Below are positions 7,007-16,130 of a stretch of DNA of 64,000 nt, one piece after another. Every line of letters begins with the position of its first letter. Within the stretch, counting starts at the first letter, position 1. Origin of the DNA: Nesterenkonia sedimenti. GTDB lineage: Bacteria; Actinomycetota; Actinomycetes; Actinomycetales; Micrococcaceae. The notes under the pieces were generated by a model. That model saw nothing but the letters and a program-made list of their open reading frames with translations, ran no database searches and was not told the DNA's origin. The DNA lies in NCBI RefSeq assembly GCF_012641515.1, contig NZ_JABAHY010000011.1:1-64000 (forward strand), written 5' to 3'. Both the position numbers and the translations under genes were made by a program.

Positions 7007-9307
7007 ATGACGACGACGCCGGCGGCAGACCACACCGCAGAGCGGGGGAGCACCAGGACGGTCACCACCCACTGCCCCTACTGCGCGCTGCAGTGTGCGA
7101 TGAACCTGACAGTGCGCGAAACCCCTGGTCAGGAGACCGGCTTCGAGGTGGAGGGGGCTGCCTTCCCCACCAACCGGGGGCGGCTCTGCCGCAAGGGCAA
7201 CACAGCCGCCGAGCTGCTGAAGAACCGCGGGGACCGGATCACCGCCCCGTTGATCCGCAGCCGCAATGCCGCCGGGCAGCGCACCGGCGCTTTCGAGGAG
7301 ACCACCTGGTCCCATGTGTTGGACCATATTGTCCAACGGGTCCGGCAGATCCAGCAGGAGCGGGGCCCCGACGCCATCGGCGTTTTTGGCTCCGGTGGTC
7401 TGACCAATGAGAAGACATATTCACTCGGCAAATTCGCCCGCGTAGGGCTGGGTACCTCACAGATCGACTACAACGGCCGGTTCTGCATGTCCTCGGCATC
7501 GAAGGCCTCCACGCTGGTCTTCGGACTGGACCGGGGGATGCCCTTCCCGCTGACTGACTTGGACGGTGCCTGCACCATCCTGCTGCTGGGCTCCAATGTG
7601 GCCGATACGATGCCGCCCTTCGTCCAGCACCTTGAGGGCGCCCGGGACAAGGGTGGGCTGATCGTGGTGGACCCGCGGCGCTCCAATACCGCAGAACTCA
7701 CGGCCGACGGCGCCGGACTGCATGTGGCACCAGCCCCGGGAGGAGATCTGGTGCTGCTGCTGTCGGTGGCCAATGTGATCATCGAGGAGGGCTTCGCTGA
7801 TGAGGACTATCTCACCCAGCGGGTCAACGGTGTGGCCGAGTTCCGCCGCTCAGTCTCGCACTGGTGGCCCGAACGGGCCCAGGCAGCCACCGGGGTCGGG
7901 GCTGATCAGATCCGCAGCGTGGCCAGGAAGTTGGGCCATGCCGCCCGCGCCGCACGGCATGGCGGGGATCCGGTCTACATCCTGACCGGCCGCGGAGTGG
8001 AGCAGCACCGCGACGGCACCGACACCGCCCGTGCGGCGATCAGCCTGGCCCTGTTGCTGGGCCTGCCCGGGGTCAGCACAGAGGGCCGTCCGCGAGGCGG
8101 CTACGGCACGCTCACCGGTCAGGGCAATGGCCAGGGCGGCCGTGAGATGGGGCAGAAGTCGGATCAGCTGCCGGGCATCCGAATGATCGCCAAGCCGGGG
8201 GACCGGGCGCATATGGCCCAGGTCTGGGGCGTGGAGGAAACCTCGATCCCTGGACCCGGCAAGCCGGCCACACAGTTGCTGCACACTATGGGCACCGTGG
8301 ATGAGCAGGGGGTTCCCAAGGGCGTGAGCGCCCTGCTCGTCCATGGGTCGAATATCGCGATCTCAGCCCCAGACGCCGGCCGGGTTATTGAGAACCTGCG
8401 TGCTTTGGATCTCTTGGTGGTCGCCGACTTCTTCCTCTCTGAGACCGCTGAGGAGGCCGACGTCGTGCTGCCGGTGCTGCAGTGGGCCGAGGAGGATGGC
8501 ACGATGACTAACCTGGAGGGACGGGTGCTGCGGCGCCGCAAAGCTGTGGAGCCGCCGCCGGGGCCGCGCTCCGAGCTGTGGATCTGGTCCGAGCTGGCCC
8601 GCCGGCTGGGGAGCCCCGCGCAGTTCCCGGTGGACCCCCGGGAGGTCTTCGAGGAGATCCGCGATGCTACTCGCGGAGCCGCCGCCGACTATTCGGGCCT
8701 GGACTGGGACCTCATCGACGCCGGCCACGCCCCCTATTGGCCCGTGCCCTCTTCTACTCTCTCCGGGGAGGAATCGCTGACCGGTGAGCCGGTGGTGGGC
8801 ACCTCCCGGATGTTCCAGGAGCGCTTTGCCCATGCTGACGGCAGGGCTCAGCTCAGCGCGATCCGTCCGCGACGACAGGCCACGCCCCAGGCTGGTGAGC
8901 TGACCTTCACCACCGGCCGCGTCATGGAGCACTACCAGTCAGGGACCCAGACCCGGCGAGTCCAGGCGCTGCAGGACACCCATCCGGAGGCAGTACTGCA
9001 GGTACACCCGGCCACAGCCAATCAATACGGGCTTGTGGAAGGCAGCTACGCCGTGGTGGAGAACGCCCAGGGTGCGATGGTCGGCGTCGTAGAGCTCGAC
9101 GACGGGATCCGTGCGGATACGATCTTCGCGCCCTTCCACTTCCAGGGAAGCGGGACAGCGAATCTGCTGATCCGCGGGCTGACTGATCCGCACAGCTCGA
9201 TGCCCGAGTTCAAAAACACCCCGGCAGTGATCCGCCCGGCGGTTCAGGGCGAGATTCCGACTGATCAGACACCGGAAGGGCGACAGAAGGAAGGGGCGCA
9301 GACGTGA
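7007..9307 (+). CDS. nasC: assimilatory nitrate reductase catalytic subunit
   Basis: A 766-residue molybdopterin (bis-MGD) oxidoreductase. The N-terminal [4Fe-4S] ligands Cys23, Cys26, Cys30 and Cys61 (HCPYCALQC and GRLCRKGN) are present. The long central Mo domain contains GSNVADTMPPF and GRGVEQHRDGTD, and a C-terminal dinucleotide-binding domain starts near FTTGRVMEHYQSGT. There is no Tat signal, consistent with a cytoplasmic assimilatory enzyme. It reduces nitrate to nitrite after uptake by NarK. The C-terminal BFD-type [2Fe-2S] domain found in some homologues is absent here but present in the next gene, which overlaps by four bases (GTGA) and probably supplies electrons. Confidence 0.92.
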   Translation: MTTTPAADHTAERGSTRTVTTHCPYCALQCAMNLTVRETPGQETGFEVEGAAFPTNRGRLCRKGNTAAELLKNRGDRITAPLIRSRNAAGQRTGAFEETTWSHVLDHIVQRVRQIQQERGPDAIGVFGSGGLTNEKTYSLGKFARVGLGTSQIDYNGRFCMSSASKASTLVFGLDRGMPFPLTDLDGACTILLLGSNVADTMPPFVQHLEGARDKGGLIVVDPRRSNTAELTADGAGLHVAPAPGGDLVLLLSVANVIIEEGFADEDYLTQRVNGVAEFRRSVSHWWPERAQAATGVGADQIRSVARKLGHAARAARHGGDPVYILTGRGVEQHRDGTDTARAAISLALLLGLPGVSTEGRPRGGYGTLTGQGNGQGGREMGQKSDQLPGIRMIAKPGDRAHMAQVWGVEETSIPGPGKPATQLLHTMGTVDEQGVPKGVSALLVHGSNIAISAPDAGRVIENLRALDLLVVADFFLSETAEEADVVLPVLQWAEEDGTMTNLEGRVLRRRKAVEPPPGPRSELWIWSELARRLGSPAQFPVDPREVFEEIRDATRGAAADYSGLDWDLIDAGHAPYWPVPSSTLSGEESLTGEPVVGTSRMFQERFAHADGRAQLSAIRPRRQATPQAGELTFTTGRVMEHYQSGTQTRRVQALQDTHPEAVLQVHPATANQYGLVEGSYAVVENAQGAMVGVVELDDGIRADTIFAPFHFQGSGTANLLIRGLTDPHSSMPEFKNTPAVIRPAVQGEIPTDQTPEGRQKEGAQT

Positions 9308-10908
9308 GTCAGAGTGGGGTCCCGCATGTGGTGGTCATCGGCTTTGGGCCCGTGGCCTCCCGACTGATCGAGGAGCTGATGCCGGAGATCCAGGCCGAAT
9401 CGCTGCGACTCACAGTCATCGGCAGCGAGGATCGGGCGGCGTATCAGCGCATCCGCATCGGTGACGTCTCCGTGGGACGAGTGGAGCCCGAGGAGTTGGC
9501 CATGGATGAGGTCGCTTCCCTGCAGGCCGCAGGCGTGGAAGTCCTGCTTGGTGTGGAGGTGACCGCCGTGGACACAGTCGCTCATACGGTCACTCTGGCG
9601 GAGAAGACGCTGACCTACACCAAGCTGGTGCTGGCCACCGGAGCCGAGCCGATCCTGCCGAATATGTCAGTGGAGCTGCGTCGCGACGGGCATATCGACT
9701 ACGAGCTCAAGCCCACCGGCTATCCGAACGGAGTCATCGCGCTGCGGGATATGGAAGACGCCCTGCGCATCCGCCGCGCCCTGGAGAAACGTGAACCTGT
9801 GGTGGTGCTCGGTGGCGGTGTCCTCGGGGTGGAGGCCGCGCTCGCCGTCGCAGAGGTGGGAATCCCGGTGACCCTGCTGCACCGCGGCAATGTACCCATG
9901 GGGCGTCAGATCGACACCGAAGCCGGCATGCTTCTGCGCCGTGAGCTGATGCGGGCCGGAGTGGATATCCGTTCTGCCTGCGACCTGACGACAGTGGTCT
10001 CTGAGGATGGAGAGCTCACGGCAGTGCGCACCTCGCTGGGGGAGAAGCTGCCGGCCTCGCTGCTGGTGACCTGCACCGGGGTCAAGCCCAGGGACGAGCT
10101 TGCCTCCGCGGCCGGACTGCCGGTGAAGTGGGGGATCGTCACCGGGCGTGATGCCCGCAGCACCGGTACCCAAGAGGGCCACGGCGATGTCTTCGCCGTC
10201 GGCGACTGTGCGGCCGTGGACGGGCGCGATCCCTCAGGGCTGATCGCCCCGGGCTGGCTGCAGGCGGAGGCGGCAGCCACCTCGCTGCGTCAGGACCTGG
10301 GCTTGGTTCCGGAGGCGGAGCTCGACGCCGCAGGGACCCCGGTGGAATTCGAGGCCGGGGCCGGTTTTGCGCCAGCGCCGGGCGGGCTGGACGTGGTGCT
10401 GATGAAATCGAAGACGCTGAACGTGGCCTGCGCCGGCGACACCTCCCATGACCCCTGGGATATCGACCCCTGGGACCCGGCTGCCCCGACGGTGTCCACC
10501 TGGTCAGATCCCAAGCATGGACAGTACCTGCGGATCGTGACCGAGCCGGTGAGCGCCGGCGACGACGCCGCGGGGGAGCGGCTGTTGGGCTTCGTCTCAG
10601 TGGGGATGCCGCGTTCGGCGGCGGAGCTGGCCATGCACGCCACCCGAGGCACAATCCCCGTGGCAGACAGGACGGCACTGCTGGCTGCCGAACACGCCAC
10701 CAAAGAGGCTGAACTGGGGCCGGAGGATGTGCTGTGCCGCTGCGCCGGCACCACGGCTGGGATGGTGCAGGAGGCCGCCGAGACCTGCTGCCGGACAGTG
10801 GAAGAGGTCAGCGCCGAGACACGTGCCGGAACCGGCTGCGGCACCTGCCATAAGAACATCGAGAAGATCCTCGCCACCACCGGTGCCCCGGGGGAGGTCA
10901 AGGTTTAG
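9304..10908 (+). CDS. nasB: nitrate reductase electron-transfer FAD/NAD(P) subunit
   Basis: A 534-residue flavoprotein. The N-terminal pyridine-nucleotide-disulfide oxidoreductase fold shows FAD and NAD(P) Rossmann motifs (VVVIGFGPVASRL near residue 8; VVVLGGGVLGVEAA near residue 165) and the second FAD motif VFAVGDCA. The C-terminus carries a BFD-like [2Fe-2S] domain with CRCAGTT and GTGCGTCH. It matches NasB-type electron donors of assimilatory nitrate reductase and parallels the N-terminal half of NirB. Translation starts at a GTG overlapping the nasC stop codon, so the two are translationally coupled. The 3' end overlaps the convergent hemD gene by four bases. Confidence 0.88.
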   Translation: MSQSGVPHVVVIGFGPVASRLIEELMPEIQAESLRLTVIGSEDRAAYQRIRIGDVSVGRVEPEELAMDEVASLQAAGVEVLLGVEVTAVDTVAHTVTLAEKTLTYTKLVLATGAEPILPNMSVELRRDGHIDYELKPTGYPNGVIALRDMEDALRIRRALEKREPVVVLGGGVLGVEAALAVAEVGIPVTLLHRGNVPMGRQIDTEAGMLLRRELMRAGVDIRSACDLTTVVSEDGELTAVRTSLGEKLPASLLVTCTGVKPRDELASAAGLPVKWGIVTGRDARSTGTQEGHGDVFAVGDCAAVDGRDPSGLIAPGWLQAEAAATSLRQDLGLVPEAELDAAGTPVEFEAGAGFAPAPGGLDVVLMKSKTLNVACAGDTSHDPWDIDPWDPAAPTVSTWSDPKHGQYLRIVTEPVSAGDDAAGERLLGFVSVGMPRSAAELAMHATRGTIPVADRTALLAAEHATKEAELGPEDVLCRCAGTTAGMVQEAAETCCRTVEEVSAETRAGTGCGTCHKNIEKILATTGAPGEVKV

Positions 10909-12059
10909 ACGACCAGGCGGTAGCCCCGTTTGACGACAGTGCCGACAACCTCTGAGACCGGAAGCGACTTTCGAAGCCGCGAGATCAGCATCTCCAGGGC
11001 ATGTTCACTGTCACAGAGCGGCAGTACAGCCAGGAGTTGATCCCGGCTCAAGACTGTTCCACCGGCCATCACCAACTCACGCAAAAGGGTCAGCGGGGCT
11101 GGCGAAAGCCGTACGGGGTCGGCTGAACTGTCCGGAAATTCCACCTGATGCCCCCGGATTTCCATCGGTCCCTGGGCAGTCTCCGCGCGAAGAATATGGT
11201 GAGTCTCCAGGTGGTCGCAGACTTTCTTGATCATCGCGCCAAGTCGCCACCGGTGCGGAATGACAGCCTCAATCCCAGCATCCGCCAGGGGATTGGCCGT
11301 TACGCCTCCCACGGCGGCGGAGAGGACATCAGTCTGCAGAGCCTCGACCAGATCCTCTCGCTTCCCGTATTGCTGGGCGACACCGAGAAAGGCGTCAACA
11401 GCAGGAGCTGCCGTGAAGGTGACCATATCGAGCTGGCGCTCGATAACAGCATCAATCATCTTCAGCAGGTCGGAATCCTCCGGTGGCTTACTCCACGTAT
11501 AAGGCATAACCGTCAAGACTTTTGCTCCGGCCTGTTCAACCCGGAAGACCTGCTGATGGTTCAACATCCCATGCAGTTGGAATACAACGGTCTTGCCCCG
11601 GATATCCTGCTCCAGCAGCATATCCAGCACCGTGTCGGTACGTTCGTCCTCCGCCGCGCCGTCATCGTCGAGCCCAGCAGCGCGTACTGCGCCCCTGGCT
11701 TTGGGACCTCGGACCAGAATGCTTGAATTCTGCAGTACTTCGTAGAGATCGCCCCAGGTGCCATATGTATCGGCAGCCTCCGCCCAACGGCGCATACCGT
11801 AGGCAGTGGTGATGATAGTGAAGTCTGGTTTCGCAGCGATCACCGCATTGGTGTCCTGCTGCAGCGTGATGGATTCGGTCAGGGAAGTAATGCGCAGAGC
11901 GGGGGAGTGCATAACCTCAGCGCCCCGGCGTTCAAATGCAGCGATCAGCTCTTCACTGCGGCGGTCGGAGGTAACGCCTATGCGGAACCCGGAGAGCGTC
12001 TGAGGCAGCCCCGGAGCTGAGACCGGGGGGATTGCTCCTTCTTGTACCTGCTGAGCCAT
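10905..12059 (-). CDS. hemD: uroporphyrinogen-III synthase fused to winged-helix domain
   Basis: About 384 residues. The first two thirds (about residues 20-270) are a HemD-type uroporphyrinogen-III synthase, opening with LPQTLSGFRIGVTSDRRSEE. The last 100 residues end RKSLPVSEVVGTVVKRGYRL and form an OmpR/PhoB-type winged-helix DNA-binding domain, without a receiver domain. Fusions of this kind are known beside actinobacterial nirB (the M. tuberculosis Rv0260c type). It may make the siroheme precursor, act as a regulator, or both. It is the last gene of nirB-cobA-hemD. ATG 12059 is preferred over TTG 12068; neither has a strong ribosome binding site. Confidence 0.85.
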   Translation of the reverse strand: MAQQVQEGAIPPVSAPGLPQTLSGFRIGVTSDRRSEELIAAFERRGAEVMHSPALRITSLTESITLQQDTNAVIAAKPDFTIITTAYGMRRWAEAADTYGTWGDLYEVLQNSSILVRGPKARGAVRAAGLDDDGAAEDERTDTVLDMLLEQDIRGKTVVFQLHGMLNHQQVFRVEQAGAKVLTVMPYTWSKPPEDSDLLKMIDAVIERQLDMVTFTAAPAVDAFLGVAQQYGKREDLVEALQTDVLSAAVGGVTANPLADAGIEAVIPHRWRLGAMIKKVCDHLETHHILRAETAQGPMEIRGHQVEFPDSSADPVRLSPAPLTLLRELVMAGGTVLSRDQLLAVLPLCDSEHALEMLISRLRKSLPVSEVVGTVVKRGYRLVV

Positions 12060-12068
12060 ATTGGCCAA

Positions 12069-12854
12069 TCACGCTGCCGCTTGCGTCGCTTGCAGGATTC
12101 TCCCGTGGGCCGCAAGGCTCTGCTGATAATCCGTGCTGCTCTCGGCCAGCCTGACCACCTCACCGATCACCAGAACAGCCGGCGGGCGCAGCTTCTGAAG
12201 AGCAGCCACCCGATTCAACGAGGCCAACGGACTGAACGTCACCCGCTGGGTGGGAAGACTGCCGTTCTCAACAATTCCCGCTGGTGTCTCGGCCGAGAGA
12301 CCGTGACGGAGAAGTCCGTCCACCGTATGAGCCAGCGTGCCAATCCCCATCAGGATCACGACAGTTCCACTCAGCCGGGCCAGCCCGGAGAACTCGTCCT
12401 CAGTCAGCGGATCATGGGCTGAAATGACAGTGAAGGCTCGATTGACCCCACGAGCGGTCACCGGAATTCCTGCCGCGGCCGGGACGGCCACTGCTGAGGT
12501 GACTCCTGGGACCACAGATACCGGAAGACCAGCATTTCGACAGGCAGCGATCTCCTCACATCCTCGGCCGAAGACAAACGGATCGCCACCCTTCAGCCGG
12601 ACAACATGCTTGCCGGCAAGGGCAGCGTCGATCAGCATGCGATGAATATTCTCCTGAGTGACTCGGTGATGACCGGGGCGTTTGCCAACGTCGAAGAGGT
12701 CAGCCTTCGGTGCCCACAGACTCAGCTGGTCAGTAGGTGCCAGCCTGTCGTAGAAGACCACATCAGCCGTTGCCAATACGTCCCGGGCCCGCACGGTCAT
12801 GAGGTCAGCGGCTCCGGGGCCACCACCCACTAAGGTCACCGAACCCGAGGTCAT
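12069..12854 (-). CDS. cobA: uroporphyrinogen-III C-methyltransferase
   Basis: A 261-residue SAM-dependent methyltransferase (SUMT) that converts uroporphyrinogen III to precorrin-2, the first step toward siroheme. Visible motifs are the N-terminal [31 protein letters not shown] and the central [11 protein letters not shown]. The length is that of a stand-alone CobA: the N-terminal precorrin-2 dehydrogenase/chelatase part of CysG is missing. The ATG at 12854 overlaps the nirB stop codon (ATGA), so the two are coupled, and hemD follows within about ten bases. Siroheme made here would serve NirB. Confidence 0.93.
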   Translation of the reverse strand: MTSGSVTLVGGGPGAADLMTVRARDVLATADVVFYDRLAPTDQLSLWAPKADLFDVGKRPGHHRVTQENIHRMLIDAALAGKHVVRLKGGDPFVFGRGCEEIAACRNAGLPVSVVPGVTSAVAVPAAAGIPVTARGVNRAFTVISAHDPLTEDEFSGLARLSGTVVILMGIGTLAHTVDGLLRHGLSAETPAGIVENGSLPTQRVTFSPLASLNRVAALQKLRPPAVLVIGEVVRLAESSTDYQQSLAAHGRILQATQAAA

Positions 12855-15505
12855 CGCAGACTCCTTTCACCGACTGTGGAAACAGAATCGTTCTGGAACT
12901 CCTGGCGTACTGGGATCGTGGGGCCCACGAGGACGAGGTCCCCCGATTCCCGTTCGCGGTCAGTGGCCGGACGAATCTGACCACGTTCCAAGACATACTT
13001 CAGATCGGTGTCTGGGGCCTCTGGGGCATTGACAAAGCTGCGGAACCGACGAAGTTTCTCGGGGTCCCGGAGGGTGGCAGCCCATTCATCCTCATAGCGA
13101 TCCAAATGCTGGGCTATCGCAGCCTCCAGATCACCAGCGATTCCCAGTGAATCGTTCACCACGACGTCGTAGACATGGTCCACACCGCCGGGCAGATCCT
13201 CAATCCAGCGGGCAGTTCGTTGGAGACGATCTGCGGTGCGGATGTAATACATGATGTAGCGGTCGATATAGGCGACCAGCGTGTCGTCATCCAAGTCTTT
13301 GGCCAGAAGCTGGCCATGGGTGGGATTGGCTCCGCCATTGCCGCCGACATACATATTCCACCCTTCGGAGGTGGCAATGACGCCGACGTCCTTACCGCGG
13401 GCTTCGGCACATTCCCGAGAGCAGCCTGAGACGCCGAACTTCATCTTATGCGGCGAACGCAGCCCCTTATATCGATTCTCGAGGAAGATGCCCATGCCCA
13501 CTGAATCCTGGACCCCATACCTGCACCAGGTGCTGCCCACACAGGACTTCACATTCCTGAGGGCTTTGCCATAGGCCTGACCGGACTCGAAGCCGGCATC
13601 AACCAGGCGCTTCCAGATTCTTGGCAGTTGTTCAAGGCGGGCACCGAAGAGGTCAATGCGCTGAGCCGCCGAGATTTTGGTGTAAAGACCGAAGTCCTGA
13701 GCAACCTCAGCTATCACCGCAAGCTTATCGGGGGTGATTTCACCGGCGGGGATTCGGGGCATGACAGAGTAGGTGCCGTTCTTCTGCATATTCGCCAGCG
13801 CACGGTCATTTGTGTCCTGGAGCCCGCCTCGGCCGCTGCCCAGAATGTACTCATCATGCATTGCAGCCAACATCGAAGCGACCGCCGGTTTACAGACATC
13901 ACAGCCGAAGTTCACTGAGGAATCGGCGGGGCTGCCGAACCGGTCGACGATCTCTGTGAAAGAGCGCAGATCAGCAGCACGGACGGCCTCGAAGAGCTCA
14001 GTCCGAGACTGCAGGAAATGCTCACACATGGCCGTGGAGATCTCCAGGCCAAGTTTGGTCATCTCTGTCTCCATGACCTTTTTCGCCACGGGAATGCAGG
14101 ATCCACACTGTGTGCCCACGGCAGTACACGCCTTCACAGACCCCATATCAGTGCAGGGAGCGGGGAGTCCTTCCCCGGCGACAGCCTGCCGAACCTCGCC
14201 GGCACTGACATCCTTACAGGCACACAGCTGGGCGTCGTCGGGGAGTTCAAGGTCCACTGAGCTTCCACCGCTGGCAGCTGAGAGGAACGCACCGGGTTCT
14301 GCCGGCAGTTCGCGGCCCAGCAGAGGTCGCAGTGCAGTGTAGGGGCCAGCATCGCCGACAAAGACCCCGCCGAGAAGAGTGCGGGCATCATCAGTGACCA
14401 CCAATTTCTGATAGATCCCGCCTGCGGGATCGGCGTAGACCACCTCCAGGGCCTCCGATGTCTCCCCAAAGGTGTCACCGAAACTGGCTACATCCATTCC
14501 AGCCAGTTTGAGCTTTGCGGCCGTGTCGAATCCGGTGAAGGAGGCCTCGCCTTCGCAGAGCCGGTCAGCGACCACCTCAGCCATGGCATTGGCCGGAGCA
14601 ACCAGACCCATGCAGATGCCCTGATAACTAGCGACCTCTCCGATTGCCCACACCCCCTCTGCGGAGGTTTGGCACTTCTCATCGATGACGACGCCGCCGC
14701 CTTCGGCTATTTGTAGGCCGCCTTCACGGGCCAGCTCGTCCCGGGCAGAAATCCCGATGGCGGCCACGACCAGGTCACAGGGGAGGTCAGCATTGGTGGA
14801 GAACTCCAAGGTATAGCCGAAGGTGCCGCCCTGGTTGATGCGAAGGGCCTGTGGGCGTTCACCCATCTGAAGGTGGTAGCCATCCTGAGTCAGCAGTCGG
14901 TTGAGGGTTCGACCCCCACCTTCGTCCAGCTGCGCATTCATCAGGTGATTGCGGGAATGCACGATGGTGACCTCTGCTCCGCGGCCGGCCAGTCCTCCAG
15001 CGGCCTCAAGGCCCAGGAGACCTCCGCCGATCACCGCACAGTGTGGAGCTCGGCCCAGTTCGTCATGTAGCTCCGAGACACGATCAACCAGCCAGTCCAC
15101 GTCCTCGAGAGTGCGGTAGACCGCAATACTCTTGGCTCCGGGAATAGGCGGGCGCGGAGCGGTGGATCCAGTGGCCAGCACGACGTCGTCGTAATTTTGG
15201 GTCTCACCAGAGGCCAAGGTGACAGTTCGGGAGGCTGCATCGAAGCCAACCACCTTCGTATCCGTATACAGGCTCACCCGTGGGTCCTGCCAGAGTTCAG
15301 GTTCGCCCAACAGCAGGGCGTTGTCCGGATCATCGAAGCGCTTCGACAGAGCCACCCGATCATAGGGTGGGGAGCCCTCCTCAGAGAAGACGCTGATCTG
15401 CAGACGGTGATTCTCCCGGGACAGCAGGGCCTCAGTGAGCCGGTGGGCAGCCGGTCCGCCGCCGACCACAGCAATGCGGTGCTCAGTGGATGAAGGTGTA
15501 GACAT
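12851..15505 (-). CDS. nirB: NADH-dependent nitrite reductase large subunit
   Basis: An 884-residue siroheme enzyme reducing nitrite to ammonium with NAD(P)H. Domains in order: FAD/NAD oxidoreductase (IAVVGGGPAAHRL at the start; VIGGGLLGLEAAGGL near residue 155), BFD-like [2Fe-2S] (LCACKDV and GTQCGSC), then the nitrite/sulfite reductase halves. The siroheme/[4Fe-4S] ligands lie in CVGSTWCRYG and FGVSGCSRECAEARG. ATG 15505 has AAAGG upstream and begins directly with the FAD domain; longer in-frame starts would run into the regulatory region. It heads nirB-cobA-hemD. The small subunit, nirD, is unusually encoded divergently rather than downstream. Confidence 0.95.
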   Translation of the reverse strand: MSTPSSTEHRIAVVGGGPAAHRLTEALLSRENHRLQISVFSEEGSPPYDRVALSKRFDDPDNALLLGEPELWQDPRVSLYTDTKVVGFDAASRTVTLASGETQNYDDVVLATGSTAPRPPIPGAKSIAVYRTLEDVDWLVDRVSELHDELGRAPHCAVIGGGLLGLEAAGGLAGRGAEVTIVHSRNHLMNAQLDEGGGRTLNRLLTQDGYHLQMGERPQALRINQGGTFGYTLEFSTNADLPCDLVVAAIGISARDELAREGGLQIAEGGGVVIDEKCQTSAEGVWAIGEVASYQGICMGLVAPANAMAEVVADRLCEGEASFTGFDTAAKLKLAGMDVASFGDTFGETSEALEVVYADPAGGIYQKLVVTDDARTLLGGVFVGDAGPYTALRPLLGRELPAEPGAFLSAASGGSSVDLELPDDAQLCACKDVSAGEVRQAVAGEGLPAPCTDMGSVKACTAVGTQCGSCIPVAKKVMETEMTKLGLEISTAMCEHFLQSRTELFEAVRAADLRSFTEIVDRFGSPADSSVNFGCDVCKPAVASMLAAMHDEYILGSGRGGLQDTNDRALANMQKNGTYSVMPRIPAGEITPDKLAVIAEVAQDFGLYTKISAAQRIDLFGARLEQLPRIWKRLVDAGFESGQAYGKALRNVKSCVGSTWCRYGVQDSVGMGIFLENRYKGLRSPHKMKFGVSGCSRECAEARGKDVGVIATSEGWNMYVGGNGGANPTHGQLLAKDLDDDTLVAYIDRYIMYYIRTADRLQRTARWIEDLPGGVDHVYDVVVNDSLGIAGDLEAAIAQHLDRYEDEWAATLRDPEKLRRFRSFVNAPEAPDTDLKYVLERGQIRPATDRERESGDLVLVGPTIPVRQEFQNDSVSTVGERSLR

Positions 15506-15569
15506 GTGGGAGCCTTTCGCAGGGTATCTCCGGTGAAAATCCACGGTATGCAAGGCCGATTTCAGGCGG

Positions 15570-15651
15570 ATAACCCATATGTGAGAACGAGGTGACCAGG
15601 TTCTCACCTCTGTGTGACAGTCTCGTGAGGTCTGTGTCACTGAGGTGTTAC
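15570..15651. promoter_or_regulatory. phased pentamer array, GlnR-type binding region
   Basis: In the 224-bp nirB/nirD divergent gap, eight pentamers occur exactly every 11 bp: ATAAC 15570, GTGAG 15581, GTGAC 15592, CTCAC 15603, GTGAC 15614, GTGAG 15625, GTCAC 15636, GTTAC 15647, each separated by six bases. The actinobacterial GlnR site is gTnAC-n6-GaAAc repeated with this period. A perfect inverted repeat, GTGAGAAC/GTTCTCAC (15581-15588 and 15600-15607), lies within it. Confidence 0.65.
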
Positions 15652-15729
15652 ATCCCGGTGTTCAGAGCGAAATCCGCTCCTTCTACTCTGGAGTCAGCAA
15701 GTAGTCCTGACCGCTGTCGGAAGGAACGC

Positions 15730-16116
15730 ATGGTGAGTACAGCAACACTGGAACATCAGGCAGCTCCCTGGGGTGCAGAAGGGGCGGAGGCCGGCACATG
15801 GCATACCGTCTGTGACCTGGCTGAACTGGAACCCCTGTGGGCGGAGGGTGCACTCATCGAAGGCATCCAAATCGCGATCGTCCGACTTCCTGATGACCGG
15901 GTCTACGCCGTCGACCATTGGGATCCTCGAGCGGGCGCTAATGTCATGGCCCGCGGGATTGTCGGTTCAGCCCAGGGCCAGCCGACCCTAGCATCGCCGA
16001 TTTTCAAGCAGGTCTACGACCTCACCACCGGCCAGTGCATCTCTGAGGAGGAGGCGCCTAGCCTGCGTACCTACCCGGTAGATGTGGTTGAGGGTCTGGT
16101 GCGGGTTCAGGTCTAG
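15730..16116 (+). CDS. nirD: nitrite reductase small subunit
   Basis: A 128-residue NirD-type protein of the Rieske-like fold. It matches NirD in HTVCDLAELEP, VYAVDHWDPRAGANVMARG, the PIFKQVYDLTTGQCI region and the closing YPVDVVEGLVRVQV. The Cys-x-His/Cys-x-x-His ligands of true Rieske proteins are absent, as expected for NirD, so it should not bind an iron-sulfur cluster. The ATG at 15730 has a strong GGAAGGA site upstream. It is transcribed away from nirB across the phased array and is followed 14 bases later by a chelatase gene, so the two arms are probably co-regulated. Confidence 0.92.
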   Translation: MVSTATLEHQAAPWGAEGAEAGTWHTVCDLAELEPLWAEGALIEGIQIAIVRLPDDRVYAVDHWDPRAGANVMARGIVGSAQGQPTLASPIFKQVYDLTTGQCISEEEAPSLRTYPVDVVEGLVRVQV

Positions 16117-16130
16117 GGAGGCGAAATCCA

